Origin: Verrucomicrobiota bacterium
Lineage (GTDB): Bacteria > Verrucomicrobiota > Verrucomicrobiia > Opitutales > Opitutaceae
Reading direction: 5' to 3'
Length of the DNA: 6,274 bases
Assembly (NCBI GenBank): GCA_030916665.1
Contig: JAUPWC010000215.1
Span: 1 to 6,274 of the forward strand
A model generated the notes under the pieces. It was not told where the DNA came from. It ran no database searches and saw only the letters and a program-made list of their open reading frames with translations. Shown piece by piece: positions 1 through 4,470 of the stretch. The position numbers and the translations under genes were made by a program. How positions within the stretch are numbered: the first letter of the stretch is position 1; each line of letters begins with the position of its first letter.

Positions 1-119
1 TCTTCTCGGTGAAGGAGCGCTACCGCAACTGCCTCCGCATGAGCTGCAGCGTGCCCTGGTCCGCCGAGATCGAAGCCGCGCTCCGCACGCTCGGCGACCT
101 CATCAAGCAGCAGCTGTGA
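1..119 (+). CDS. C-terminal fragment of PLP-dependent aminotransferase-like protein (probably MocR/GntR type)
   Basis: Only the last 38 codons are in the window; the reading frame begins at base 3 and stops at TGA 117-119. The visible end reads FSVKERYRNCLRMSC, then a Pro-Trp, then an amphipathic helix ending in LGDLIKQQL. The pattern RYRNCLR followed by a short hydrophobic/Cys stretch and a final helix with an EAALRTLG-like sequence is what I know from the C-terminus of class I/II fold-I aminotransferase domains, especially in GntR/MocR regulators that fuse a winged helix to an aminotransferase fold. The PLP lysine and any DNA-binding domain would lie upstream, outside the window, so neither a free enzyme nor a regulator can be excluded. 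The 271-bp gap to the next gene, filled with palindromes, argues against co-transcription with it. Confidence 0.6.
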   Translation, partial: FSVKERYRNCLRMSCSVPWSAEIEAALRTLGDLIKQQL

Positions 120-135
120 GGCGCTTTTCCATTCC

Positions 136-195
136 TGTGGGAGCGAGCTTGCTCGCGACTGGGAGGGGAGCGTCGCGAGCAAGCTCGCTCCCACA
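136..195. repeat. REP doublet (REPIN-like), perfect 23-bp inverted arms
   Basis: Arms at 136-158 and 173-195 are exact reverse complements of 23 bases, separated by 14 bases (159-172). Each arm is itself a hairpin: GCGAGC, loop TT, GCTCGC. Each carries a GTGG head (137-140, and CCAC at 191-194), which fits the GTRG tetranucleotide described at the 5' end of REP sequences. Two REPs in inverted orientation with a short spacer is the REPIN arrangement, mobilised in trans by RAYT/TnpA-REP HUH transposases in known cases. From memory, the arm closely resembles a REP consensus abundant in Pseudomonas. It sits 17 bases after the stop of the aminotransferase-like gene, so it may also act as a transcript 3' end. 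No transposase is in the window. Confidence 0.85.
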
Positions 196-251
196 TCCCA
201 AAATCCCCCGCCCGTTTTCCGCCCTTCGCACGCCAATTAAGCCACACATTC

Positions 252-334
252 TGTCATCCTGAACGCAGTGAAGGATCCAGCAGCATAACCGCACCGTCCA
301 TGATTCTGGATTCTTCGCTTCGCTCAGAATGACA
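252..334. repeat. Imperfect inverted repeat, 29-bp arms (GTCATYCTGA type)
   Basis: Arm 252-280 starts TGTCATCCTGAACGCAGTGA and arm 306-334 is its reverse complement with 5 mismatches (24 of 29 identical); the spacer is 25 bases (281-305). The second arm, read on the minus strand, contains CTGAGCGAAGCGAAGAATCC. From memory, this motif family (GTCATCCTGAGCGAAGCGAAGGATC) recurs in intergenic regions of several unrelated phyla. Unlike the REP doublet at 136-195, the individual arms do not form strong hairpins, so the main secondary structure would be the long stem between arms. It lies between the REP doublet and the leader of the DJ-1/PfpI gene. Function is unknown; a terminator, a mobile palindrome or an RNA structure are all possible. 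Confidence 0.8.
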
Positions 335-351
335 ACCTAAAGCCAGATTGG

Positions 352-390
352 ATTCACCCTCTCACCTTCACTTTCACTTTGGACTCCACC
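352..390 (+). promoter_or_regulatory. Pyrimidine-rich leader with TCACTT iterations before the DJ-1/PfpI start
   Basis: This 39-base tract ends directly at the ATG of the DJ-1/PfpI gene and contains repeated TTCACTTTCACTTT. It aligns without gaps to 1096-1134 (30 of 39 identical), which spans the start of the EamA transporter gene. No AGGAGG-like Shine-Dalgarno is present. The tract could be an S1-type pyrimidine-rich translation enhancer, or a repeat family that has landed at gene starts. The in-frame TTG at 379 corresponds in the alignment to the TTG start of the transporter gene at 1123. Confidence 0.5.
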
Positions 391-990
391 ATGCGCACCG
401 TCGCCATTCTCCTTTTCGACGACGTCGAAGTCCTCGACTTCGCCGGGCCCTTCGAGGTGTTCTCGGTCACACGGGAGCTGGCGGGCGAAAAACTGTTCAA
501 CGTCCACACCGTCGGCCTGACGCCCGGCACCATCCGCGCGCGCAACGGCCTGAAAATCGTCCCCGAGCACACGCTCGAATCCGTCCCCGCGCCCGACCTG
601 CTCATCATCCCCGGCGGCCAAGGCGCACGCGCGCTGCTCAGCCAGGCCGGCGTGCTCGACTGGATCCGACGCAAGTCCGCCAAGGCCGAGATCGTGGCCT
701 CGGTCTGCACGGGCTCGCTCCTGCTCGCCAAGTCCGGGCTGCTCGCCGGTTTGCCCGCGACGACGCACTTCCAGTGTTTCGATCTGCTCCGCGAACTCGA
801 GCCCACCGCCACCGTCCGCGAGGATGTCCGCTTCACCGACAACGGACAGGTCCTGACCGCCGCCGGCATTTCCGCCGGCATCGACCTGTCGCTGCACCTC
901 GTCGCCCGCCTGCACGGAGTCGAGACCGCGCAACGCACCGCCGCCTACATGGAATACCACTGGACCAACGACGGCGGCGCGCGGCGGTGA
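391..990 (+). CDS. DJ-1/PfpI family protein (glutamine amidotransferase-like class 1 fold)
   Basis: A 199-residue protein with the complete DJ-1/PfpI fold in order: strand VAILLFDDVEVLDFAGPFEVF near the N-terminus with the acidic residue E22; PDLLIIPGGQGAR (about 68-80); nucleophile elbow ASVCTGS with the candidate catalytic Cys at 106; then LLAGLPATTHFQCFDLL with His at about 126. The nucleophile elbow, ATTH motif and length resemble isonitrile hydratase-like and AraC-associated members, but there is no C-terminal helix-turn-helix, so it is not an AraC-type regulator. The substrate cannot be deduced: isonitrile hydratase, glyoxalase/deglycase and stress-protein roles all occur in the family. 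It is cytoplasmic, with no signal peptide. I chose ATG 391; TTG 379 is in frame and would add MDST. The gene ends 132 bases before the next start, with a palindrome between, so it is probably its own unit. Confidence 0.88.
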   Translation: MRTVAILLFDDVEVLDFAGPFEVFSVTRELAGEKLFNVHTVGLTPGTIRARNGLKIVPEHTLESVPAPDLLIIPGGQGARALLSQAGVLDWIRRKSAKAEIVASVCTGSLLLAKSGLLAGLPATTHFQCFDLLRELEPTATVREDVRFTDNGQVLTAAGISAGIDLSLHLVARLHGVETAQRTAAYMEYHWTNDGGARR

Positions 991-996
991 GCCTCA

Positions 997-1095
997 ATCG
1001 TTCTCGTTCTCATAATCTTAATCGTTCTCTCGACCCACACTGCCGCGCGCGGGCAAACCCAAGATTAAGAGAACGATTACGATAACGAGAACGAT
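997..1095. repeat. Modular inverted repeat built from ATCGTTCTC units
   Basis: The 9-mer ATCGTTCTC occurs at 997-1005 and 1021-1029 on the + strand and as GAGAACGAT at 1069-1077 and 1087-1095. Arms 997-1030 and 1061-1095 are largely complementary: the outer 12 bases pair perfectly, the next 9 pair at 7 positions, and the inner portions contain the same modules (TTAATC and GTTCTCT) in swapped order. The centre (1036-1055) is GC-rich. The AT-rich arms contrast with the GC-rich genes on both sides. It begins 7 bases after the DJ-1/PfpI stop and ends just before the leader of the transporter gene. A terminator is possible but no U-tract follows; an expandable repeat family fits better. Confidence 0.75.
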
Positions 1096-1134
1096 ATAAA
1101 CCCTTTCACTCTCACTTTCATTTTGTCCTCCTCC
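1096..1134 (+). promoter_or_regulatory. Second copy of the pyrimidine-rich leader, overlapping the TTG start of the EamA gene
   Basis: Aligns gap-free with 352-390 at 30 of 39 positions, including the CACTTTCA core and the TTG followed by TCC/ACTCC. It contains the only plausible start codon for the transporter (TTG 1123-1125), so its 3' part is translated into the Ser-rich N-terminus. It directly follows the modular inverted repeat. There is no purine-rich Shine-Dalgarno. ATATAAA at 1094-1100 is the only AT-rich stretch that could act as a -10 region, but no convincing -35 is seen. Confidence 0.45.
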
Positions 1135-2124
1135 GCCCAACCCGCCCGCTCCGCCCTCCTCGCCGCCTTCGCCGCGATCTACCTCATCTGGGGCTCGACC
1201 TACCTCGGCATCCGCATCGCCGTGGAATCCATGCCGGCCTTCCTCATGGCCAGCGCCCGCTTCCTCGTCGCCGGAGCCATCGTCGCCGTGTTCATCGCGT
1301 TCACCCGCGGCTTCAGGGCCACGGCCAAACAATGGCGCGACAACGCCATCGTCGGCGGCTTCCTCTGCCTCGGCGGCAATGGACTCGTCTCGTGGGCCGA
1401 GGAAAAGGTGCCCTCCGGCATCGCCACGCTCATGATCTCCGCCGGCCCCGTGTTCATCGTGCTGATGGACTGGGCGGTCCACGCCTGGTCCAAGGACGGT
1501 TCGCGCGGCAACCGGCCCAACGTCCTCACCTTCGCCGGTCTCGCACTCGGTTTTGCGGGCCTCGCCATCCTTGTCGGTCCCGACGTGCTCGCCACCGGCG
1601 TGGGCGGTCTCGACCCATGGCGTTTGCTCGGACTGCTCGGCGCCACGTTTTTCTGGGGCGTGGGCATGATGGTCATGCGCTACGTGCGCGAGCCCGCCGA
1701 GCCGTTCACCGCCTCCGGCATCCAGATGCTCACCGGCAGCGGCTGGCTGTTTCTGGTGAGCCTCGCCTCCGGCGAGCTCGGCCGCTTCGGCCCGTCGCTG
1801 GTCACCGGCCGCTCGCTGCTCGCGTGGGGCTACCTGATCGTCTTCGGCTCGCTGATCGGCTTCAGCACCTTCACCTGGCTGATGCGACACAGCACGCCCG
1901 CCAAGGTCTCGACCTACGCCTACGTGAACCCCGTCGTCGCCGTCTTCCTCGGCTGGGCCGTGCTCGACGAGACGGTCTCCCCCCGCCTCTTCCTCGCCGC
2001 CGCCATCATCATCGCCGGCGTGGCCCTGATCACCATCGCGAAAAACCAGAAGACCCTGACCATCGCGCCGCGCCAGGCCGTGGCCGCAATCCCGTCCGCA
2101 CCGGCCTCACCGAAGGCGTCATAA
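1123..2124 (+). CDS. EamA/DMT superfamily transporter (YedA-like, ten-helix exporter)
   Basis: A 333-residue integral inner-membrane protein with two EamA repeats and about ten hydrophobic segments. First half: AAFAAIYLIWGSTYLGIRIA (helix 1), then ASARFLVAGAIVAVFIAF, and the NGLVSWAEEKVPSGIA motif at 86-101. Second half: WRLLGLLGATFFWGVGMM, a GYLIVFGSLIGFSTFTWL helix pair, and STYAYVNPVVAVFLGW at 263-278, followed by a closing helix to about 306. These motifs match the YedA branch of the drug/metabolite transporter superfamily, which exports small metabolites or amphipathic compounds; the substrate is unknown. The C-terminal 25 residues are a Pro/Ala-rich cytoplasmic tail. Start TTG 1123 is chosen because no in-frame ATG or GTG precedes helix 1 and the first internal Met would remove it. 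The gene is probably separate from the metal operon, given the inverted repeat that follows. Confidence 0.9.
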   Translation: MSSSAQPARSALLAAFAAIYLIWGSTYLGIRIAVESMPAFLMASARFLVAGAIVAVFIAFTRGFRATAKQWRDNAIVGGFLCLGGNGLVSWAEEKVPSGIATLMISAGPVFIVLMDWAVHAWSKDGSRGNRPNVLTFAGLALGFAGLAILVGPDVLATGVGGLDPWRLLGLLGATFFWGVGMMVMRYVREPAEPFTASGIQMLTGSGWLFLVSLASGELGRFGPSLVTGRSLLAWGYLIVFGSLIGFSTFTWLMRHSTPAKVSTYAYVNPVVAVFLGWAVLDETVSPRLFLAAAIIIAGVALITIAKNQKTLTIAPRQAVAAIPSAPASPKAS

Positions 2125-2128
2125 GCAA

Positions 2129-2185
2129 CCCCTTCCGCTGTTGTGCATTTCTTGCCCAAGCCGCTGCGCCGGCTGGCGGAAGGGG
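2129..2185. repeat. 10-bp perfect inverted repeat with inner hairpin after the EamA gene
   Basis: CCCCTTCCGC at 2129-2138 and GCGGAAGGGG at 2176-2185 are perfect reverse complements, with 37 bases between. A smaller stem lies directly inside the right arm (AGCCG 2159-2163, six-base loop, CGGCT 2170-2174). It starts four bases after the transporter stop and ends ten bases before the possible -35 of the metal operon. It could be a terminator for the transporter transcript (no U-tract is present), a two-site operator for a metal regulator, or a repeat; the sequence alone does not decide. Confidence 0.55.
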
Positions 2186-2194
2186 AATATCCGG

Positions 2195-2222
2195 TTGCGG
2201 GAGTCGCTCGCATCAGTATTCA
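2195..2222 (+). promoter_or_regulatory. Possible sigma70-type promoter of the metal-efflux operon
   Basis: TTGCGG at 2195-2200 and TATTCA at 2217-2222 are separated by 16 bases, 19 bases upstream of the ATG at 2242. The -35 shares TTG with the consensus and the -10 is only a partial match. It is placed sensibly in the only gap before the operon. A start site here would give a leader of about a dozen bases. This is a pattern match only. Confidence 0.25.
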
Positions 2223-2241
2223 TCTTACTGTCTTCCACGCC

Positions 2242-2607
2242 ATGAAACGTCTCGTCTGGCTCCTCATCGCCGTCGTCTGCACCGCGCTCGCGCAGGTGCA
2301 GCCGGTCGTCGTGGCGTCGGCTCAGGAAGAGACCTGCTGCTGCACCGGAGAGGCCGCCGGAGCCTGTGGAATGCCCGATTGCGCCCCCGCGCCCTCTGCA
2401 CCGTCCTGCACCCAGAACCTGCCGACGGCCGCCGCTCAGCGCAGCGAGGTCCGCAAGCCTGCGCCCGCTTCCAAGGTCCGTTACGAGATTTTCCGCATCC
2501 GTTTCGATATCCGCCCGGCTGCCGTGCCGGCGGGTTGCGTGTCCCTCCGGGGAACGCCTGCTGCCAGTGTGCCTTTGTTCAAGGCGCACTGCCGCTTCCT
2601 GATCTAA
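2242..2607 (+). CDS. Small secreted Cys-rich protein, first gene of the metal-efflux operon
   Basis: A 121-residue protein of no family I can name. Residues 1-27 form a clear signal peptide (MKR, hydrophobic core LVWLLIAVVCTALA, probable cleavage after ASA at 25-27). The mature protein begins with a Cys cluster: C32-C33-C34, C42, C47 and C56 within a Gly/Pro/Ala-rich segment (CGMPDCAPAP). A linker and a basic/aromatic segment (VRYEIFRIRFDIRP) follow, then C99 and a terminal KAHCRFLI with H116 and C117. Eight cysteines in the export-competent part and the position just before a CusB/CusA pair suggest periplasmic soft-metal binding or sensing; this is inferred from composition and context. The reading frame is open from 2143, but I chose ATG 2242 because it starts the signal peptide. 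No Shine-Dalgarno is visible. The gap to the adaptor is 116 bases. Confidence 0.75.
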   Translation: MKRLVWLLIAVVCTALAQVQPVVVASAQEETCCCTGEAAGACGMPDCAPAPSAPSCTQNLPTAAAQRSEVRKPAPASKVRYEIFRIRFDIRPAAVPAGCVSLRGTPAASVPLFKAHCRFLI

Positions 2608-2625
2608 GTCTGGGGTGAAGTGTGC

Positions 2626-2643
2626 CCGCACGTCCGAGTGCGG
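2626..2643 (+). other. Short hairpin between the Cys-rich gene and the adaptor gene
   Basis: CCGCAC (2626-2631) and GTGCGG (2638-2643) form a perfect 6-bp stem with a six-base loop, followed by TGCTTTGTCATTGTTG, which is T-enriched but not a proper U-tract. It could be a weak attenuator that lowers adaptor and pump expression relative to the first gene, or chance in GC-rich DNA. Confidence 0.3.
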
Positions 2644-2713
2644 TGCTTTGTCATTGTTGCCCGCCGCATCTGTGCGTGCCGGGTTAGATTTCTCGCCCAC
2701 CTCCGTCTTCCTC

Positions 2714-2717
2714 AGGA
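2714..2717 (+). promoter_or_regulatory. Weak Shine-Dalgarno (AGGA) of the adaptor gene
   Basis: AGGA lies six bases upstream of the ATG at 2724. It is the only purine-rich ribosome-binding-like motif I see correctly placed before a start in this window, and it supports ATG 2724, which also begins a signal peptide. Confidence 0.45.
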
Positions 2718-2723
2718 CCCGCC

Positions 2724-4385
2724 ATGAAAACCCTTCTCCCCTTCCTCACCTTCCTCTTCGCCGCGCTCTTCGTCACCGCCGCCGAATCCGGCCACGACCA
2801 TGCTACGGTTTACCAGTGCCCGATGCACCCGTGGATCAAGTCGGAAAAACCCGCCGCCAAGTGCACCCTCTGCGGCATGGCGCTCGTCGCTGCGACCGCA
2901 CCCAAGGCCGGTGCCGCCAACGAGCCGCTTGATCCCAACCTCGTCACGCTCACCCCGGCGCAGGCCGCCGTCACGGGCGTGCAGACCGCCGAGGTCACGC
3001 GCGGCCCGCTTGGGCGCACGTTGCGGGTGAACGGCGTGATCGACGACGACGAGACCCGCCACCGCATCCTCGCCGCCCGCGTGCCCGGCCGCATCGAGAA
3101 ACTCCACGTGAACTACGTCGGCGCCGAAGTGCGCGAGGGCGAGCCGCTCGTCACCATCTACAGCCCCGAGATGCTCACCGCCCAGCGCACCTACGTGGAG
3201 CGTCTGCGCGCGGGCACCACCGCCTTCACCGTCTCCGAGCGCTCCGCCGCCCGCGAACGTCTGCTCGAGCTCGGCCTCACCGCCGAGGAAATCCGCATCC
3301 TCGAGGCCGTCATGGAACCGACCGCCATGGTCACCGTCCGCGCGCCGATGTCGGGCACGGTCGTCACGCGCGACGTTTACGAGGGCCAGTATGTCGAAAC
3401 CGCCGCCAAACTCTTCGAAATCGGCGATTTCTCGCGCATGTGGTTCGTGTTCGACGTCTATGAAGCCGACCTCGCTTGGATCCGGCCCGGCCAGACCGTC
3501 GAGATCGCCCTCGCCTCGCTGCCCGGCCAGCTCCTGACCGCCCCGGTGGATTTCATCGACCCGAACCTCAACGAAACGACGCGCACGGCGCGCGCACGCG
3601 TCGTGCTCGACAACGCCGACCGCCGGCTCCTGCACCGCCAGACCGGCATCGCCGCGGTGCGCTTGGACGCCCCCGACCTGCTGCTCGTGCCGCGCTCCGC
3701 CGTGCTCCAGCACAGCGGCAGCCCGGTCGTCTTCGTGGATCGTGGCGACCAAGCCTATGTCGCCACCCGCATCCGCCTCGGACGCATCGGCGATACCACC
3801 GCCGAGGTGCTCGGCGGCCTCGCCGCGGGCGACCGGGTCGTCACGCAGGGCGGCCTCATCCTCGACGGCCAGGCCCAGCTGGCCCATGCCGCTGTAGCCG
3901 GGGTCGGTGACCCCGGTCCGGGCTCAGCGAGCCCGGCTACAATCGCCGCGGGCGAACCCAAGCACGATGCCGCTGCCTACGATCTCCTGAAAGTCCTCGC
4001 CTTCGCCGCCGCCGATGCCTCCACGGCTCTCGCGGCCGACGATTTGCCCGGCTACCAGAAAAATCTGCCGGCCATGCGCCAAGCCCTCCGTGCCTACCTC
4101 GCCGGCTTCACCCCCTCCGCCCGCGGTCCGCTCGCAAAGTTCAAGGACTCGCTGGCGGATAGTCCCGACCTGCGCGAGGCCCGACGTGCCTTCGAGCCCT
4201 TCAGCACCGCGCTCGTGGACCTCGTGCGGACGGAGCACCTCCACCACCGCGAACCCGGCCTGCACGCCTTCGAGTGCCCGATGACCCCCGTGCTCGGGAC
4301 CGGCCGCTGGCTCGCCCGCAGCACCGACCTCCGCAATCCGTTCTTCGGTTCCGAAATGCTGGAATGCGGCGACCCACTCGATTGA
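2724..4385 (+). CDS. cusB: CusB-like periplasmic adaptor with N-terminal metal-binding domain and C-terminal DUF3347-type domain
   Basis: A 553-residue membrane-fusion protein that should bridge the inner-membrane pump and an outer-membrane channel. Order: signal peptide 1-20; heavy-metal-binding domain 30-54 with YQCPMHP and CTLCGMAL (C32, C47, C50); adaptor body about 95-385 with barrel-sandwich/lipoyl segments (AARVPGRIEKLHVNYVGAEV, VTVRAPMSGTVV), an alpha-hairpin between them (about 150-200), a beta-barrel (WFVFDVYEADL) and a membrane-proximal part (LLLVPRSAVL). Residues 390-407 are encoded by a palindromic repeat. Residues 415-550 form a helical domain ending in FECPMTP (C518), LRNPFFGSEMLECGD (C548), which matches the signature I know from DUF3347. 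E. coli CusB (about 400 residues) lacks both extra domains. It is followed after 85 bases by the pump gene. Cu/Ag is the likely substrate, inferred from the metal-binding motifs; Co/Zn/Cd is less likely. Confidence 0.92.
   Translation: MKTLLPFLTFLFAALFVTAAESGHDHATVYQCPMHPWIKSEKPAAKCTLCGMALVAATAPKAGAANEPLDPNLVTLTPAQAAVTGVQTAEVTRGPLGRTLRVNGVIDDDETRHRILAARVPGRIEKLHVNYVGAEVREGEPLVTIYSPEMLTAQRTYVERLRAGTTAFTVSERSAARERLLELGLTAEEIRILEAVMEPTAMVTVRAPMSGTVVTRDVYEGQYVETAAKLFEIGDFSRMWFVFDVYEADLAWIRPGQTVEIALASLPGQLLTAPVDFIDPNLNETTRTARARVVLDNADRRLLHRQTGIAAVRLDAPDLLLVPRSAVLQHSGSPVVFVDRGDQAYVATRIRLGRIGDTTAEVLGGLAAGDRVVTQGGLILDGQAQLAHAAVAGVGDPGPGSASPATIAAGEPKHDAAAYDLLKVLAFAAADASTALAADDLPGYQKNLPAMRQALRAYLAGFTPSARGPLAKFKDSLADSPDLREARRAFEPFSTALVDLVRTEHLHHREPGLHAFECPMTPVLGTGRWLARSTDLRNPFFGSEMLECGDPLD
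3893..3941. repeat. REP-type doublet inside the adaptor coding sequence
   Basis: Arms 3893-3916 and 3918-3941 (24 bases each, one base between) are inverted copies with 21 of 24 identical; the outer 10 bases (TGTAGCCGGG / CCCGGCTACA) are perfect. Each arm is an 8-bp hairpin with a three-base loop: CCGGGGTC-GGT-GACCCCGG in the first, and CCGGGCTC-GCT-GAGCCCGG when the second is read on the minus strand. Of the three differences between arms, two (arm positions 11 and 19) pair with each other and exchange G-C for C-G, and the third is in the loop. The head is GTAG (3894-3897; CTAC 3937-3940), as in REP elements. It is translated as VAGVGDPGPGSASPAT, without a stop, in the linker before the DUF3347-type domain. 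Confidence 0.88.
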
Positions 4386-4391
4386 CCCACC

Positions 4392-4428
4392 CCATGCACA
4401 ACTAACCCAATAGGTTAGTTGTGCATGG
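4392..4428. repeat. Perfect 16-bp palindrome between adaptor and pump genes
   Basis: Arms 4392-4407 (CCATGCACAACTAACC) and 4413-4428 are exact reverse complements around the loop CAATA. The stem is far longer than typical attenuators and its arms are about half A+T, unlike the GC-rich flanks. It begins six bases after the adaptor stop. A small palindrome, CGGTC-G-GACCG (4430-4440), follows directly, and the pump ATG is 43 bases beyond the main stem. No U-tract follows, so a factor-independent terminator is not supported. In the mRNA it would form a strong stem that could protect the upstream message from 3' decay or reduce pump expression; it could also be a mobile palindrome. It lacks the GTRG head of the REP doublets. 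Confidence 0.9.
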
Positions 4429-4470
4429 ACGGTCGGACCGAATGAAAGGCAGTTCAAACACTCTCCTCCC

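Noticed and set aside
136..334. CRISPR array in the repeat-rich gap
   Set aside because: The repeats are inverted pairs of two unrelated sequences, not regularly spaced direct repeats with unique spacers.
391..990. AraC-type regulator with DJ-1-like sensor domain
   Set aside because: The protein stops at 199 residues without a helix-turn-helix domain, and the gap downstream contains a repeat rather than a frameshifted remainder.
1018..1890. Minus-strand open frame of 290 codons opposite the EamA gene
   Set aside because: Acidic, Gly/Glu/His-rich shadow; its hydrophobic start is simply the reverse of the ATCGTTCTC repeat.
1332..2618. Plus-strand 428-codon open frame spanning the EamA gene, gap and Cys-rich gene
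   Set aside because: Arg/His/Pro-rich out-of-frame translation crossing two genes with better protein evidence.
2712..3887. Long open frame on the minus strand opposite the adaptor gene (391 codons)
   Set aside because: It lies wholly antisense to a well-recognised protein. Its translation is Gly/Ala/Glu/His/Asp-rich with no family motif, as expected from the reverse complement of a GC-rich, C-ending-codon gene.
2140..4426. Shared 9-mer GTTGTGCAT at 2140-2148 and 4418-4426 as a common operator
   Set aside because: Nine bases shared twice in 6 kb with different surroundings can be chance; one copy is within the 16-bp palindrome and the other is not symmetric.
4392..4428. Factor-independent terminator ending the operon before the pump
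   Set aside because: The stem is strong, but no run of T follows on either side, and the pump is expected to be co-transcribed with the adaptor.
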